Part shown: piece by piece, positions 43,253 through 54,387 of the stretch | How positions within the stretch are numbered: position 1 is the first letter of the stretch | How the letters are laid out: each line of letters starts with the position of its first letter | Origin: Trematomus loennbergii | Taxonomy: Eukaryota; Chordata; Actinopteri; Perciformes; Nototheniidae | NCBI GenBank assembly: GCA_012861695.1 | Contig: JAAOOA010000363.1 | Coordinates: 62,001-126,000, forward strand | Direction of reading: 5' to 3' | Length of the DNA: 64,000 nt | Notes under the pieces: generated by a model | The model's input: the letters and a program-made list of their open reading frames with translations, nothing else | What the model was told of the DNA's origin: nothing | Databases searched by the model: none | Translations under genes and position numbers: made by a program

Positions 43253-45959
43253 ATGAGTGATTCAGAGCTCCAAGATGTCCTTAAGAGCCTAGATGATCTT
43301 GTTGAACTGGAAGAATAAGAATAACTCAATCAATAATGAGCTCCAAAGTCTTGATAAATTGATTTCTAAGCTGGAGGCAGCAGCACCAGTGAAGACACCT
43401 GAACCAATTGTAAAATGGAAAAAGAGAGACGTCGATGGTAACCAAATCTTTGAGAGACCAAAAGCAAGCAGGAATCTGCCAAATCAGGGTGAGTATTTAA
43501 TTTTCACTATATGTTGAAGAACTAGAATGTTTACTATCTAATGAGTATTACAACAACAGCATTACATGTATTAATTGATGTATAGGGAAAACAATCTAAC
43601 CAAAACCAACGGCAAACATTTTTACATTTGAAAGGTAATCTGACATGATTATAGCACTTGACCAGATTATTTGACTACATCTAATTCTATCTAAGGGTAA
43701 TGAAGACATTTAAATAGTATTTATGGTAAAGGTTTTTGTTTTGTACAGCTGGTCCCAGTCGGAGGAAAGCTCCTCGTGTTGATGCTCCTGACACTGACTG
43801 TGAGATGGTCTTTGCTCCAGAGACTGTTGGTATGTATTGTGTCTCTCTAAGCCTAAATCAGTATCTCCATATGTCTGTACTTGTTTCTGTGAGATGTGTC
43901 TGGCACTGATTTGGAAATGTTAATTCCATGTTTGAATTTTAAAAACAATTTAACATAATTATAAACATAGCTGTTAAATATTTCCAAGCCACAGCTACAG
44001 TAAACTTTGATGTAGTATAAAACAATATGTTTTTGTTTCATTCCTTATCTTTTAAGTGTTCTCTACAAGATCTCCAGCAATCACTAAGCGATGCCTCAGG
44101 TGATGAGCTAGAAACATCAGCTCCAACAACTTTTGTTGCTGACAAGGCCCTTTTCCATTGTGGTAAGTGTCCAAAAAGCAATTGAGGCTTTTTAAAATTG
44201 TCTAAACTGCAACCTTAGTCTCTTCAATTGGTTTGATAAATGTTCACATCACAATGTTATATTTCCGAATCGATACAAATGGTCTTAATTCACATGTATT
44301 ATCTTTTTCAGTTCGGATTATGCCTGTAGAAATGCCTGAGAAAATCTGTGGCTGCTCGACAGTGTCCTTAACCTGTTAAGCCCTGAGCCTGTTTTTCAGG
44401 TCTCAGGCTCGAAAATGACATTCCCAGAACAAATGACCATATCTTCCCTTCTAAAAGGGTTAAATTAATCATCTTTTTTCTCAAAGTAATGATAAACCTG
44501 TGAGTTGGATGTAGAAAAGTCAGAATCAATATAGATGTTTTTTATTTTAAAGAAAATTCAGATTTTACATAGTAAAAAACTGTAAATTATAGTGTCCGTC
44601 CAAAAATTCTTTTTTACTTATAGTGAAAACCACCCTTGGATGATGGGTTAGTAGACTAAAAGCTTTATGAATCCAAAGTACAACATATAATAAGTACCCT
44701 GTATCAAGATTGATGCAAAACAAGTGACATTTGACCTTTTTAGAGAGATTTAGCAAAAATATACCACTTCTGGGGTCATTTGGGTGGATTTTCCATATCT
44801 CTGGCCCCCCTTGCTCGATTTTGATGGTTTGACACCTCTTTCTGACCGTTAGAGCCAATAGAATCGAAGGGGGAGTCCCCCACACACACGTTGTGAAGAG
44901 AAGAGGTGGGGGCTTCGAGCATGTAATTTTGCATCAGAGTGGACCTATCTCTGGAAACGGAAAAGCAGTTTTAATGCTTATGGATTATCAGAAATCATTT
45001 CAAAGGGACACAGACACATTAGATTAACCTATGGATTAACTTCAGCAGCGTTTTTATCGTTTTAATGCCATTGAAGACCACTTTGGAGAGACTACAGAGC
45101 CAAGGTAAAAATGTTAGCATTTTTAGCTACCTAGCGTCACCTGTTTGATGTCCGTTTTTGCTTATAACGTCGCAAATACGTATAATTCAGTGGTAATGTC
45201 GGTGTCGTTAGATTCTGTGTCACCTCACGATGTGAAACGATGTGTTGGATGTGGTGAAAAGATAAATAATAAGGTTTTGTGAGTGATTTTGGTGCAGTAA
45301 GGTGTTAGCATTTTTCGCTCGTTGCTAATTCAGAGGCTCAGTGTTAGTATTGTGGGTTTTCTTTTGAAAAAATAATAAAAATGATCAGTTAGATGAGTTT
45401 CTTCCCGTTATATGGATATAAAACATTCATAGTTTTATTAAATGAACATGCCCTCAGACACTGTTTCCTGCAAGATGTTGCGGCAGTACCCCGGTACCGG
45501 GGTCTCTCGGGCTTAACAGGTTAAGGGTTAACCCAGGAAAGGTTGTTTCTGTGGTCACAATTAATGGTAAAGATGTTAATATTAGTTTTGTCTTGTTTGA
45601 AAACTACTAAAATATATATTTAACAATTATACAACACACAAGTGTTGCCATAGATGTGTGTGTGCATTTTGCATACAACTATTTGCTACATTTTGCATTA
45701 CAATTGATGGGTTTCGTTTTTTCTAGGAAGACACGATCTCAGCATGCCTGAGTTGAGTTGTCACACATGTGATGCCACTTGGGCTGCTGGATTGGACGAT
45801 CTTATCCAGAGTGGCTACTGGCCTGCTACAATTCACTTCTCTACAATTTATGGAACAGATGTGTTTTATTCATTTGAAGAGATGAAGATGGCCGCACCAG
45901 GACTTTCCTACCAGGCATTTTTAAGAATGCTGGATCAAAGAACTTTCCGCTTTGGCCAT
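43253..45959 (+). pseudogene. Zisupton-type KDZ transposon gene, 5' exons only
   Basis: Five exons with GT/AG borders are visible: 43253-43492, 43749-43829, 44057-44162, 44312-45566 and 45727-45959. Exon 1 opens MSDSELQDVLKSLDDLVELE; a stop at 43316-43318 and a shifted continuation (ELQSLDKLISKLE) show an indel. Exons 4-5 join as VRIMPVEMPEKICGCSTVSL ... GRHDLSMPELSCHTCDATW and LIQSGYWPATIHF, then MAAPGLSYQAFLRMLD. This cysteine-containing (CxC-type) N-terminal part is shared by Zisupton-group KDZ transposases of fish. Exon 4 is split by a TTAA element (44372-45520). The catalytic KDZ domain is absent from the window. The family moves by DNA transposition; this copy cannot. Confidence 0.75.
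44372..45520. mobile_element. piggyBac-like MITE, family P1, copy 2
   Basis: Begins CCTGTTAAGCCCTGAGC and ends CTCGGGCTTAACAGG, with TTAA at 44368-44371 and 45521-45524. It is 1,149 bp and inverted relative to copy 1 at 5895-6981, with close similarity along the length. It lies inside exon 4 of the KDZ remnant. Removing it with one TTAA restores the exon reading frame (STVSLRVNPGKVVSVVTIN). Confidence 0.9.
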
Positions 45960-46033
45960 GTGAGTACTACATTTATGTATCCTACAGTATTGATCATCTG
46001 TTGGTTTTGTGGATTTAAAGGATGTTAGTTGCA

Positions 46034-46611
46034 TACTTCCTGCACAACGGGGCCTAATCGCCAAAATCACCATTACATTCATTTGTGTATCTCTGCAATA
46101 AATATGTATTCTCTCAAAAACGGCTCTCCTGATTGAAATGAAGCTCAGCGTAAGTTCAACCAGGAAGACCGTCTTTACTCTTCATTTACTTCCCATGTAA
46201 CTACTCTCTCTCCTCTCAATAAGTGATCGGGGGTGTCACTCTCCAGCTTAACCAATCACTTCGCTCTATTTCCAAGAGCCTATCATAGCGCTCTGCCAAA
46301 CCTTTTAAGTCTGCTCTCCCCCTCTGACAGCTGTCATTTCAGGTGACTCTACGCAACCCTCCTCCACCCCTTTTCACCTCCTGTCCCTCTGAGTCCAGGG
46401 TCAAGCTAAGCCACTCCCCTTCAGACCGACCCAACTATCCATTCACCACCAGCAGTGTCTAGACCCCAGGGGGGTTTCATCGGATCGGTTCTACCCTCCC
46501 GAATGATACTCCTGCACAACGGGGCCTAATCGCCAAAATCACCATTACATTCATTTGTGTATCTCTGCAATAAATATGTATTCTTACATCAAACCGTCTC
46601 TCCTTATTGAA
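46034..46611 (+). mobile_element. TRIM-like unit or tandem LTR remnant with ~105-bp direct repeats
   Basis: Two direct repeats lie at 46034-46137 and 46506-46611. Both contain CCTGCACAACGGGGCC, the phrase TCTCTGCAATAAATATG (AATAAA signal) and a shared CTCTCCTNATTGAA end. The first 70 or so bases match almost perfectly; the last 30 are diverged. About 368 bp of C/T-rich sequence separate them, with TTTTAAG as a possible TATA box. This could be a terminal-repeat retrotransposon in miniature, or two R-U5 parts of a decayed LTR. No target duplication is evident. Confidence 0.55.
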
Positions 46612-47090
46612 CTAGCTTATTGGTTATGAACAAGACTTCACTTTAAACATATTTGTAGATATAAATACCTAATTTTGATATGATGATGATAGACTAGTCC
46701 ATTATGTAAATATCCTTTTGAACTTTAATTTTATTGTAATATTACCTTGTTAATTTCCTTTGTATTATTATTTGTTGTGATCAAACACCCAAGTTCTTGT
46801 AACTATCTTCATTGAAAAAGCTGAATTAGATTTTTGTTGGTATTGGGCCTTCAAAGCGCTCTGCGAAACTACACCTAGGATGACATGTGCCCATGAAATG
46901 AGAAAATTAAAACTTTGTGTTAGAGCAAAGCCAAATATATCATTATATATTTGCAGGCGGCCGGCGGCATCTCATGACGCATCTAGGTACGCTGGGCATA
47001 TTTGTTGTCATGCGTCATGACGTGCCACCGGCCGTCTGAGTACCGGGTGCCGGTACTGCGTACCGGTGAGTACCGGCCCAATTCAAGCAC
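46612..47090. other. Non-coding stretch ending in a hairpin
   Basis: AT-rich sequence, then a GC-rich inverted repeat. GCGGCCGGCGGCATCTCATG (from 46958) pairs with the segment ending near 47036 (CATGACGTGCCACCGGCCG). It is followed by GTACCGG-type palindromic words at 47040-47080. It abuts the gypsy element's truncated LTR. Confidence 0.5.
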
Positions 47091-47460
47091 TGCCTCTCAC
47101 CCCAATGCTTACATGCGTCCCCCCTTACTGAAAGAAATGTCCCCATTTCCATACACATGGTGAGAACACAACAAAACATAAAAAAAACAATACAACAACG
47201 AAAAACCTCAAAACTTAACAAAATTATAAAAAAAAATTAAAAAATCCATCTTTGAATAAAAACAACAACAATGACAAACAAAACACATTTACAGCCCAAA
47301 TAAGACATCAAACTTGGTATGACATAACCTATTCCCCTGTCCTGCACACTTGAAACATGAACAGAAAACACAATTATGCAGCATAGAATACACATGCCGT
47401 AAGGACACAGGAGAACAGAAGCACACAAGCATGTAAACACCAGTCATTCAGCCCATAACA
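47091..47460 (-). repeat. gypsy 3' LTR remnant
   Basis: By position it is the 5' portion of the downstream LTR. On the minus strand it would start TGTTATGGGCTGAATGACTG at 47460, just after the integrase region. It reaches CCTCTCACCCCAATGCTT (47091-47110), a phrase also present at the other LTR remnant (55778-55795). The remainder of the LTR is lost. The start is inferred from TG and position only. Confidence 0.45.
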
Positions 47461-47512
47461 ACGTCCATAAAGCGGTCAGGAGGCCGCGCTAACCTCCCAG
47501 CCCGAGACACCG

Positions 47513-49012
47513 TCAGTGCGGCTTGTTCGAGCTCAGGGGAATCACCCCAGCCCCAGAACCCGGCCCAAGATCAAAGTCACTTTCCCCATCGGAAAACCTC
47601 AAGCGTCCAGAGCTCTGTGGGGAGACTGCATCCTGCAACGGAAGAGGCTGAGAAAGGTTTAAGAGAGACCTTGATGGTCCCTCCAAGGGAAAGGCTACCG
47701 GCAGGTTGTATCGCCGCAGTCTGTCGTAATGGACAGTTTGGAGAGAGGCTTCATCCCCAAACGGGCTACTTAGTTGGTACGTGACCCCCACATCATCACC
47801 CCTGTCCATTCGCCTCTGCACCAGATAAGGCCCCTTCCAATGGGGAGCCAGCTTACGGCGGCTCTCAGTGGGATCATTTAACCACAACAAATCCTCGACT
47901 ACATACGGGTCGTGCCTCACTCTGGCGTCATAGTACGACTTCTGTTTGCTGCTTGCAGCAAAATTGTTATCCCTTGTCTGATCAAACGCTGCGTCCAAGC
48001 GCTGAGAAGGGAACCAGCAAAGTCTTCCCGGGGACCCTGCACCAGATCATCCCGCTTTGGACCCAGTAAAACATCCACAGGAGTCCTGGCCTCCCTGCCA
48101 TGCGTGAGAAAATACGGCGTGAAGCCTGTGCTGGAATGTACACTGGTATTGTACGCAAGTGCGACCTGTGACAGAAAAGAGTCCCACTCCCCCTCACATG
48201 ATAGAAGAGATTTCGCGAACTGATTGATAAGTGTCCTATTAAACCTCTCTACCATGCCATCAGACTTCGGATTGAAAGGCGTGGTGTGCGTCTCCTTCAC
48301 ACCTAACATGCCTCACAACATCTGATTCGAACTATCTGCCCATATCAGTGTGCAGAGTTTCCATTACCCCATGCTCCAAGATGTAGTCCTGGATTGAGAC
48401 ACTCTGCGACCGTGGGGGCTTTTTGATCAGATTTACAGATTTACAAACGTTGTAGTCCTCAACAACCAACACATACCGGTTTCCTTTTGATGTGACCGGC
48501 AACTCCAGTATGTCAGCCGCCACACGCTTGAAAGTTCTAACTGCTTGCGAAGTTCTCATCGGGGCATGGTGTTTAGGCACCGGGGACTTCCTTCACTGAC
48601 AGGCATAACATTGGTCACACCATGATCGAATGTCACTGTGCATAGAGGGCCAATAGCACACATTTCTTGCATGTGCCAAAACGCATTCATACGCCAGGTG
48701 AGCAGTCAGTGGAGCACCATGCAAGTGTCCCAGGACCTCTGGAACTAAGACAGCAGGAACAACAACTTGAGTAGACTGCCCTACCTCAGACAGCCAAACA
48801 ACTCTACATGAAAGTCCCTCCGCAAAAGTCAGCCGGGGAAACTCATGCCAAAGTCTCTTTTCACCCCGACTAGCATCTTTTAACATCCATCTAGGGGGAC
48901 GTTGGCCATGCTCCAGCCAGGCCAAAACTTGTCCAATGTCTGCATCCTTTAGCTGTAGCTCCCTAATACCGGAGCCATCATGTGACAGAGTGAAGATCTG
49001 GGTCTGGTCCAC
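47513..49012 (-). pseudogene. gypsy integrase region
   Basis: The zinc-binding domain shows HGAPLTAH ... CDQCYACQ near 48710-48593. The core shows the first acidic residue in VAADILELP near 48520, the second in LHTDMGR near 48335 and the glutamate in DGMVERFNRTL near 48255, i.e. a D,D-35-E arrangement. The C-terminal module has WKGPYLVQRR near 47840. Frameshifts lie near 48590-48580, 48330-48310 and 47998-47917. The role would be strand transfer of element cDNA into host DNA. The frame ends at 47513 before the LTR remnant. Inactive. Confidence 0.8.
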
Positions 49013-49080
49013 TGAAGACCCCGAGTCAGGAGAAGGAGGGCCTGAGATCGGTCCCTGGGCTTGGGCCGTGGCAGGAGTTC

Positions 49081-49303
49081 CCTACATTATCATTAGTTAA
49101 AATCATTCAAAGTGACCTTTAACATAAATAAAACATCATACAAATCATTAGATGATAATTTATCAACCTTTTTATTTGAGGAAATCAGTCAAACACAGAA
49201 ACCAAGGCCAAATATATTTTAAAAAAACACACAAATGAGAAAGTTACTCTAATATTGAATCCAATCAAGTCCCATCCAATTAACAAAAAAATCCAACACT
49301 CTG
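49081..49303. other. Short AT-rich interval at the integrase-side break
   Basis: Gypsy similarity stops near 49081. AT-rich sequence then runs to the first hAT end at 49304. It is the left edge of the foreign interval that replaced the polymerase region. Confidence 0.4.
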
Positions 49304-50610
49304 CAGTGTTTCCCCTAGGATGGAGTTATAGCAGCGGTGCTAAGGCACGTGGGCCCAGCATAATGTGAGCGCGGAGCGTGTGGAATTTTTTAGTGTGTGC
49401 ACGTGCGAAGTGCGCCGCACCAATTTGTTTCTATGTGTCTGCCAGCACAAGAAAGGCTCTTGAGGCCTAGTACCAGGGCCGGTTCTAGACAATTTGCTGC
49501 CCTAGGCGAGATTTTATATATAAAGAATAAATGAAAAATCTCTACAAAAGACAAATACACTACAAAAACAGAAACTTATTGACATAGGTAATATACGTCA
49601 AAATGGCTTCAAATGTATTCAGTATTGTATGAACATGTTTTAATTGGGGGGTGGACATCACCTCCTCTAGGGGGGTCCGGGGTGTGCTCAATCTGGTGCA
49701 CTTTGAGCACACAATTACTAGAGACCTGATCTAGGGAGTACAACTCTAAAACACCCATATGAAAAAGATCGGTTTACATTTTAATAATAAGTATGTGAAC
49801 ATAACCAATAACCTACCATAGCCAATAACAAATAAATGTAACTTATTTTATTTTGTTGTTCATTTATATCTTATTTTACCAGTTAACATTTATTTATTTA
49901 TGCATATTTTTGTATCTCTCCAACTTTAAACGATATTTTTGGTTTACTGTCCTATAGTATACACTGGAATGATTTCAAACCTGTTTTATTTATCCTAATA
50001 ATTATAAAGAAGTGCCTTGGAAATATGTGTTTACATAATTTGTAAACACATATTTGTTTGAGACCCACTGAGATAACTTAGACTAAAGTGAACTATCTAA
50101 ACCCTCAGAGAGTCCTTTACCTCACTGAGCCTCTCAGTCTGACAGGAGAGCTCTCCTCCACCCTGGTTGTAGAAACATCTACTTCTTATATCCGTTAGCG
50201 CAGCTAGCACCAGGTTCTAATAACAACAGCGCCGGTACCGGTGCGCCCTCTCTCTCTCTCTCTCTCCCTCGCTCGCTCTCTCACTCACACTTTGGCTGTG
50301 AGCTGCGGGCGCCTGATACAGGGCAAATGAAAAGTGTAACCGGGGTGAAAAGGGTCTTACATTTACTTAATTATGAATGTTGTTACATCAAGGCCGAAAA
50401 TTAGGATGAGCGCCAATGGTCAAAAAAATGTTTTTCCCCTCCCAGAGCAACCAGCGCAGCGCTCCCCAGATCTGCCGCCCTATGCCAAAAATCAGCCCTG
50501 CCAGTACATACAGTGGCAATGTCTCAAGATTTAGCAAAAATACACCTTTATTGAACATACAGTAACACAAATACTGCTGCGCCGCTGCTGAAATATGTGG
50601 GGAAACACTG
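49304..50610. mobile_element. hAT element (outer), host of a second hAT
   Basis: CAGTGTTTCCCCTAGGATGG at the left and the inverse of CAGTGTTTCCCCACATAT at the right define the ends. The subterminal AGCAGCGGYGC block is also mirrored. CTCTG lies directly against both ends (49299-49303, 50611-50615), giving a 5-bp duplication rather than the usual 8. Only about 280 bp are its own sequence; the rest is the insertion at 49474-50500. Confidence 0.7.
49474..50500. mobile_element. hAT element nested in the outer hAT
   Basis: Begins CAGGGCCGGTTCTAGAC with GCCCTAGGCGAG following. It ends with the inverse of CAGGGCTGATTTTTGGCATA. The flanks CCTAGTAC (left) and CCAGTACA (right) look like a decayed 8-bp duplication with a one-base shift. 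The CAGGGCCGG/CCTAGGCG end type is common in fish hAT MITEs. Interior AT-rich, with a CTCT run near 50250-50265. No transposase seen. Confidence 0.65.
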
Positions 50611-51165
50611 CTCTGTCCTGAAGACAGAACCCAGAGTAACCACTAACCAGGATGACAGTCTGTAACACAGTCAGGAGACCTTTACAAACTGCCCCGACCC
50701 TCGCATACAGACGGGGGAGAGAGATCTCTCGTCTGGATTGGAAAGATCGAAAATACATCATAGACGCATGTTGGAGCCAATTTGCTTTGGGTTGTGCACG
50801 GGGTTTGTCTATGTGTGTGTGAACGCGTCATCATCCAATCTGCGCACCTGGGAGCACGGGAGGTAATTAACCTCAGGGATGCAAACTCATCAGGTATGAA
50901 AAAGGTGACAAGGATCCGAGCCCCCCGACCCCACAGAATATCGGCTTTAAAATGAGGAATAACAGATGATTTTAGCAGTCAGAACAACTAAAGCAGCAGT
51001 GGTAATAATAACAGAAACGCCAAAGAGTCACATCTAATAGAAATATATAAAAGCATTTATTTTAATTGTGTAGCAGTCAGTTTATCATTTTGGCAGCACT
51101 GTTGAGCATTTTGAAAATGTATTTTCATGCCTCTGTTCAAGGCTTAGTCTTTCTATCTTTATAGC

Positions 51166-52008
51166 CAGTGGTGTAACGTAACTAAGTTCATAAACTCAAG
51201 TACTATACTGTACTTGGGTACAATTTTGAGATACTTGTACTTTATTTAAGTATTTCAATGTTTTGCTACTTTGTTCTTCTTCTCCTCTACAGTTCAGAGG
51301 TAAATGGTGTACTTTTACTCCACTACATGTATGTAATACTTTTAGTTACTTTACAGATGTGGATGAATGATGTGAAATATAATCAAGTGTTAAATCAGAC
51401 TTTAGTTCCACCTGGAGTAAATTCACAAGCTACCCTGCAGTATACAAAGTCATTCAAACTAGCTGCACCTTTACCAGCTTTGAGAACACTTTCATGATCA
51501 ATCATTATAAAACATATCATATATATTATTCTGAAATGGACCAATCTGCACAATGACTACTTTTACTGTCGCTACTTTAACTATATTTTGATGAGAATAC
51601 TTTTATACTTTTACTTGAGGAACATTTTGAATGCAGAACTTTTACTGTAACAGAGTATTCCTACACTCTGGTACTTCTACTTTTACTCAAGTACAAGACC
51701 TGAGTACTTCTACTTTTACTCAAGTACAAGACCTGAGTACTTCTACTTTTACTCAAGTACAAGATCTGAGTACTTCTACTTTTACTGTCGCTACTTTAAC
51801 TATATTTTGATGATAATACTTTTGTACTTTTATTTGAGGAACATTTTGAATGCAGGATTGTTCCGACACTCTGGTACTTCTACTTTTACTCAAACCTGAG
51901 TACTTCTACTTTTACTCAAGTACAAGATCTGAGTACTTCTACTTTTAATCAAGTACAAGATCTGAGTGCTTCTACTCAAGTACAAGGTCTATACTTATAC
52001 CACCTCCG
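51166..52008. mobile_element. hAT MITE, family H2, copy 2
   Basis: TTTATAGC flanks it perfectly (51158-51165 and 52009-52016). The ends are CAGTGGTGTAACG and the inverse of CGGAGGTGGTATAAG. It is the same family as 24126-24657, inverted, and is longer because of an expanded tandem block (about 51670-51970). No coding. Confidence 0.85.
51673..51970 (+). repeat. 33-bp tandem repeat inside the hAT MITE
   Basis: Units of about 33 bp (GTACTTCTACTTTTACTCAA then GTACAAGACCTGA) occur at least three times in near-perfect tandem at 51673-51780 and again, degenerate, at about 51875-51970. They are separated by a duplicated TGTCGCTACTTTAACTATAT segment. They explain most of the size difference from the 24126 copy. 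Confidence 0.75.
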
Positions 52009-52571
52009 TTTATAGCCTATGAAGAAAACTAGAACATGAAGGCTAAAGCTAACGTTAGCAGATAGTGACAATGTATGCTAGTTAGCTAGCTCAACGATAA
52101 TATTGCGACAGAAAAACTTTTCAGTGCACATCACGCTCTGCCGCTCCGACAGGGAGCTCTGCTCTGAACACCTGAACGGCCCGTTCTAACAGCTGTTCAC
52201 CAGCGGTCCAGTCTGTGCCACAGTGACTCCGGACCGCACAGTTAATATTAACGAACGCACCCGTAGGTAATGTAGCTGCTGAAGCTAGACCCTCATCCCG
52301 GAGCAGCAGAGCCTTATTATACATCCATGAGCAGAGCCGACAGGCAGGAAGACTCGAGCACACAGCTCGCGCTTCATTATATAAAAAAAGAACACCATGC
52401 GTGTCATGATGGCACATAACAGCTCGCGGCCGCAGATTACTCCGGGTCCCAGACCCCCCCCATACCCCAAAAATATTTTATTGCAGATCTACATGAATCA
52501 CACAAACGACCTATTTTGGATTCAAAACGGCGAATTTCGCCGAAAGGTGACAAGTTTGCATCCCTGAACCT

Positions 52572-53573
52572 ATATATGTGGGCACAGGTGATCAGCTGGG
52601 ATGAGAGGTTAGAGAGGAAGCCACACGTTTTTCAACCGTGTTGACCGTGATTGTTTGTGTCTGAGCGTGTGCGTGATCGTTATGTTTTAAACAATATTTT
52701 AGATACGTGAGACTTAAAAGAAAATTTTAACCGTGGACAAATAAATAAAGCATTACAAATTACGTCATGGTGGACCTCATCCTTCACAACAACACGCGTT
52801 GGGAACTCTGACTGCTAACCTCCATGAGTGGCCTTTTTTGATGAGCGATCGCCGCTACAACGCATTTTGTAGTATTATTGCATATTAGAAACGGAGATGG
52901 CGAAACTAAAACTGCGATATAATGTTTATGTAGCAATAATACATATGATATATATTTTTTAAATGACTTCAGTACTGATAAAAAGTCCGATAACGTCTGA
53001 GCGTAACGTTACCACGGCTTTAATAATTCCGGCCAGGGGCCCGTTTAATACCGGGCTCGGTACCCATGACTACATGGGGAGAGGCGCAGCATATTGCTAA
53101 TGACTGAATGCGATGGAGAGTTCTCATCTCAGCCTTATTACCCATAGGGATGAAGAGGAGTAAGTAAATAAAGAGGCCGGCGCTCCAGGGTCTGGTTCTG
53201 CTGTGCGTTTTCATGATGTAACGGTAACAAATTGCAGAATTCCTCCACGGGATGCCATTGTCATTGTACATCACTCAACCCGCGAAATACACACACTCAG
53301 TCAGTACATAGCTAAACCCGCGAATTTGCGGGCCAGGAATTTGCGGGCAGCTGTGCCGCTGGCTGTCGTTATATGTGTGTGTGTGTGTGTTTCGCGGGTT
53401 GCTAAATGTTTTGTGCGTGTGTGTTTATGTTGACAAGGAGGTTTAATAACTGTGTGCTACACAAAACGTGCAGTCAGTTTCATTTTCATCGCCGTTCATA
53501 GTTCATAGGTATTTTATTTTAACTCTCGTCCCAAATTCGTCCCAAAATTATTTTTTATCCTCCCCGACCCTAT
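52572..53573. other. Non-coding interval at the protease-side break
   Basis: I recognise no gene. A GC-rich GCGAATTTGCGGGCC-type inverted patch lies near 53318-53350 and a GT run near 53370-53390. It ends where gypsy protease-side similarity begins. Confidence 0.4.
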
Positions 53574-54387
53574 TTATTTCGACGACGGGACGTCCTTAAG
53601 CTCGAGCCCTGGGTGGAACACACCTAAATGGGAGCCGGGGTGCAGCTTTAACTCCTTCTCTGTCGGGTTGAGCAGCCTTGCCACAGTGCATCCATTCTTC
53701 ACAGGTGCAACTGTACGTGCAACCACAAGTCCCACGTTATCACGCACCTCAGGCTCCAGGTAGCCTAAGAAAGAGTCAATGGGCAGACCAGCAGTACGGA
53801 GAATATCCACCTTAACTGGGACAATCATTTCACTGAAAGGAGGAATAATAGCATCAATAGACATAGAGATGTTCCAACATTCTGGTATGAAATCTGTGGC
53901 ATGCATGAGAGGAATATCAAAATCCCCCAGGTGAAGCAGACCACGACCAACATCCATAACAGCTCGAGCCTGTAACATGAAATCAAAACCCAGCAGAATA
54001 GCTTGTGTTGCCCCTCGTGCTTGTGTTGCCCCTCGCACTACAGCCTGCTCCCGATGTTTGCCCCCCAACTGTATGGGAAGAGTCACAGTACCAAGTGTCC
54101 AACAATTGACCATTTACTGTGCGTGAACAAGTGTACTGAGTATTTAACACACGTTTACGTAAGGCAGACATGGACATTCTGAAGTCCTCAGAAATAAGTG
54201 AAACATTGGACCCAGAGTCAATCAAAACAGTAACATCAACACCCTCAACAAGTCCTCTAACATAGGCTGTGGGCTTAGACTCACCCACAGAACAAGAGTC
54301 CAATGCACGAGCAGGCGCTTTCCCAGCAGAATAGTCTATTTGACTCTGTAGTGGTGAAACCGGCATCTGGGTCTCGATGCCAGTCAC
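53574..54387 (-). pseudogene. gypsy protease region
   Basis: The aspartic protease active site reads VTVLIDSGSNVSLIS near 54235-54190, in a frame (54387-53983) that shifts near 54110. The second frame (54113-53574) continues with a QLGG flap-like segment and LLGFDFMLQARAVMDVG, the ILGxD-like conserved element near the protease C-terminus. GATQARGATQA near 54030 shows a short in-frame duplication. A reverse transcriptase would be expected next but is missing. The role would be Gag-Pol maturation. Inactive. Confidence 0.75.

Larger units (their letters stand above)
50874..52566. mobile_element. hAT element hosting a smaller hAT
   Basis: The left end CAGGGATGCAAACTC and the right end (inverse of CAGGGATGCAAACTTG) are flanked by AACCT (50869-50873 and 52567-52571). 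Both ends also share AAGGTGACAAG-type subterminal sequence. The 5-bp duplication matches the hAT subgroup with 5-bp targets. It contains the H2-family element at 51166-52008. Minus-strand open frames near 52121-52470 carry no domain that I recognise. Confidence 0.7.
50769..52795 (+). repeat. Possible solo LTR split by the hAT at 50874-52566
   Basis: With the hAT element and one AACCT removed, the flanks join across a TATA-type AACCTATATATGTGGGC. About 170 bp further on, AATAAATAAAGCATTAC (near 52740) offers a polyadenylation signal. The left side starts TGTTGGAGCC near 50769 and the right side reaches CACAACAACA near 52795. No convincing target duplication is visible, so the LTR reading is tentative. 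Confidence 0.3.

Noticed and set aside
51673..51970. CRISPR-like regular repeats
   Set aside because: Units are contiguous without unique spacers and lie inside a hAT MITE in a vertebrate genome.
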